The translations under genes were made by a program, and so were the position numbers. From NCBI GenBank assembly GCA_948543905.1, contig CAOVIS010000052.1, positions 1 through 7,734 on the forward strand: a DNA stretch of 7,734 bases, given 5' to 3'. Numbering within the stretch: position 1 is the first letter of the stretch; each line of letters opens with the position of its first letter. The notes beneath the pieces were generated by a model, which made no database searches, was not told where the DNA came from, and saw only the letters and a list, made by a program, of their open reading frames with translations. This DNA is from an uncultured Bacilli bacterium (GTDB lineage Bacteria > Bacillota_I > Bacilli_A > RF39 > UBA660). Below, in pieces: positions 7,431 to 7,734 of the stretch.

Positions 7431-7734
7431 ATGCCAAGTAGATTATAAATATTGTAATTATTTAAGAAATTATGATGATAAAGTTCCATACAATTCAGGA
7501 GATAAAAGAAATAGACCATTTGTTGGCGTCTTATTTTATGTTGATAAAATTGAATATTTTACACCATTATCAAGCCCTAAACTGAAGCATCAAAAAATGA
7601 AAAACACTCTTGATTTTATTAAAATAGATGGTGGGAAATTAAAAGCAATTAACTTTAATAATATGATTCAAGTTACTAAAGAAAACTATCGAAAATTAGA
7701 AATATCCAAACAAGATAAAGGTTCAAGCCAAAGG
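7431..7734 (+). pseudogene. ToxN/AbiQ-family endoribonuclease toxin, 5' part, frame lost after the start codon, cut by window edge
   Basis: ToxN/AbiQ proteins are endoribonucleases of type III toxin-antitoxin systems. They are normally held inactive by a repeat RNA and can abort phage infection. From 7432 one frame stays open for 101 codons to the edge. It carries family landmarks: YLRNYDDKVP, RPFVGVLF, a PLSSPK stretch matching PLTSPK of P. atrosepticum ToxN (where I recall the catalytic Ser/Lys lie), then KMKNTLDF and INFNNMI as in lactococcal AbiQ. The only start with a good ribosome site (AGGGGA, ATG at 7431) is in a different frame and gives five codons before TAA. By comparison with ToxN (MKFYTI...), about eight bases encoding most of KFY appear to be missing directly after ATG; the lone C before CAA GTA GAT may be what is left of a Tyr codon. 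No ATG, GTG or TTG start in the toxin frame lies near the front. The 3' end is outside the window. Family assignment is from remembered motifs. Confidence 0.8.

Noticed and set aside
1..7734. CRISPR array, tRNA or rRNA genes, insertion sequence ends
   Set aside because: I saw no regularly spaced repeats, no tRNA-like cloverleaf or TTCGANTC-type arm, no rRNA-like stretch and no transposase remnants or terminal inverted repeats at the broken genes.

Overview
This 7.7-kb window is very AT-rich and uses the standard bacterial code: Trp is TGG and every closed gene ends in TAA. The protein sequences are closest to low-GC Bacillota (Bacilli or Mollicutes-related anaerobes). MutS resembles the Bacillus subtilis type, a fermentative pyruvate formate-lyase is present, and Shine-Dalgarno sequences are of the GGAGG type. 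I cannot name a genus.

Layout. Positions 1-1739 (minus strand) hold most of pflB (pyruvate formate-lyase), running off the left edge and broken by two frame-changing lesions. A 145-base divergent promoter region follows. Positions 1885-4373 (plus strand) hold mutS, spread over three reading frames by two lesions that bracket its connector domain. A promoter directly behind mutS drives an intact, tightly coupled four-gene operon (4440-7289). Its products are mutually related proteins of 228-243 residues, each with coiled coil, a two-helix membrane hairpin, coiled coil and a basic tail. I recognise no known family for them. A hairpin terminator (7340-7373) closes the operon. From 7431 to the right edge lies the front part of a ToxN/AbiQ-type endoribonuclease gene (type III toxin-antitoxin / abortive infection family). 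Its frame is lost right after the start codon, and no antitoxin repeat RNA is visible upstream.

Two things stand out. First, the four-paralog membrane/coiled-coil operon has the same 8-base stop/start overlap at all three junctions and a shared 16-residue C-terminal motif in its first three members. It looks like a stoichiometric multi-subunit membrane assembly of unknown function, next to a defence-type gene. Second, all three recognisable genes carry frame-changing losses of conserved sequence (five in total), while the four unknown genes remain open. This is either real gene decay, including loss of mismatch repair, or a systematic assembly problem. The raw reads would decide.
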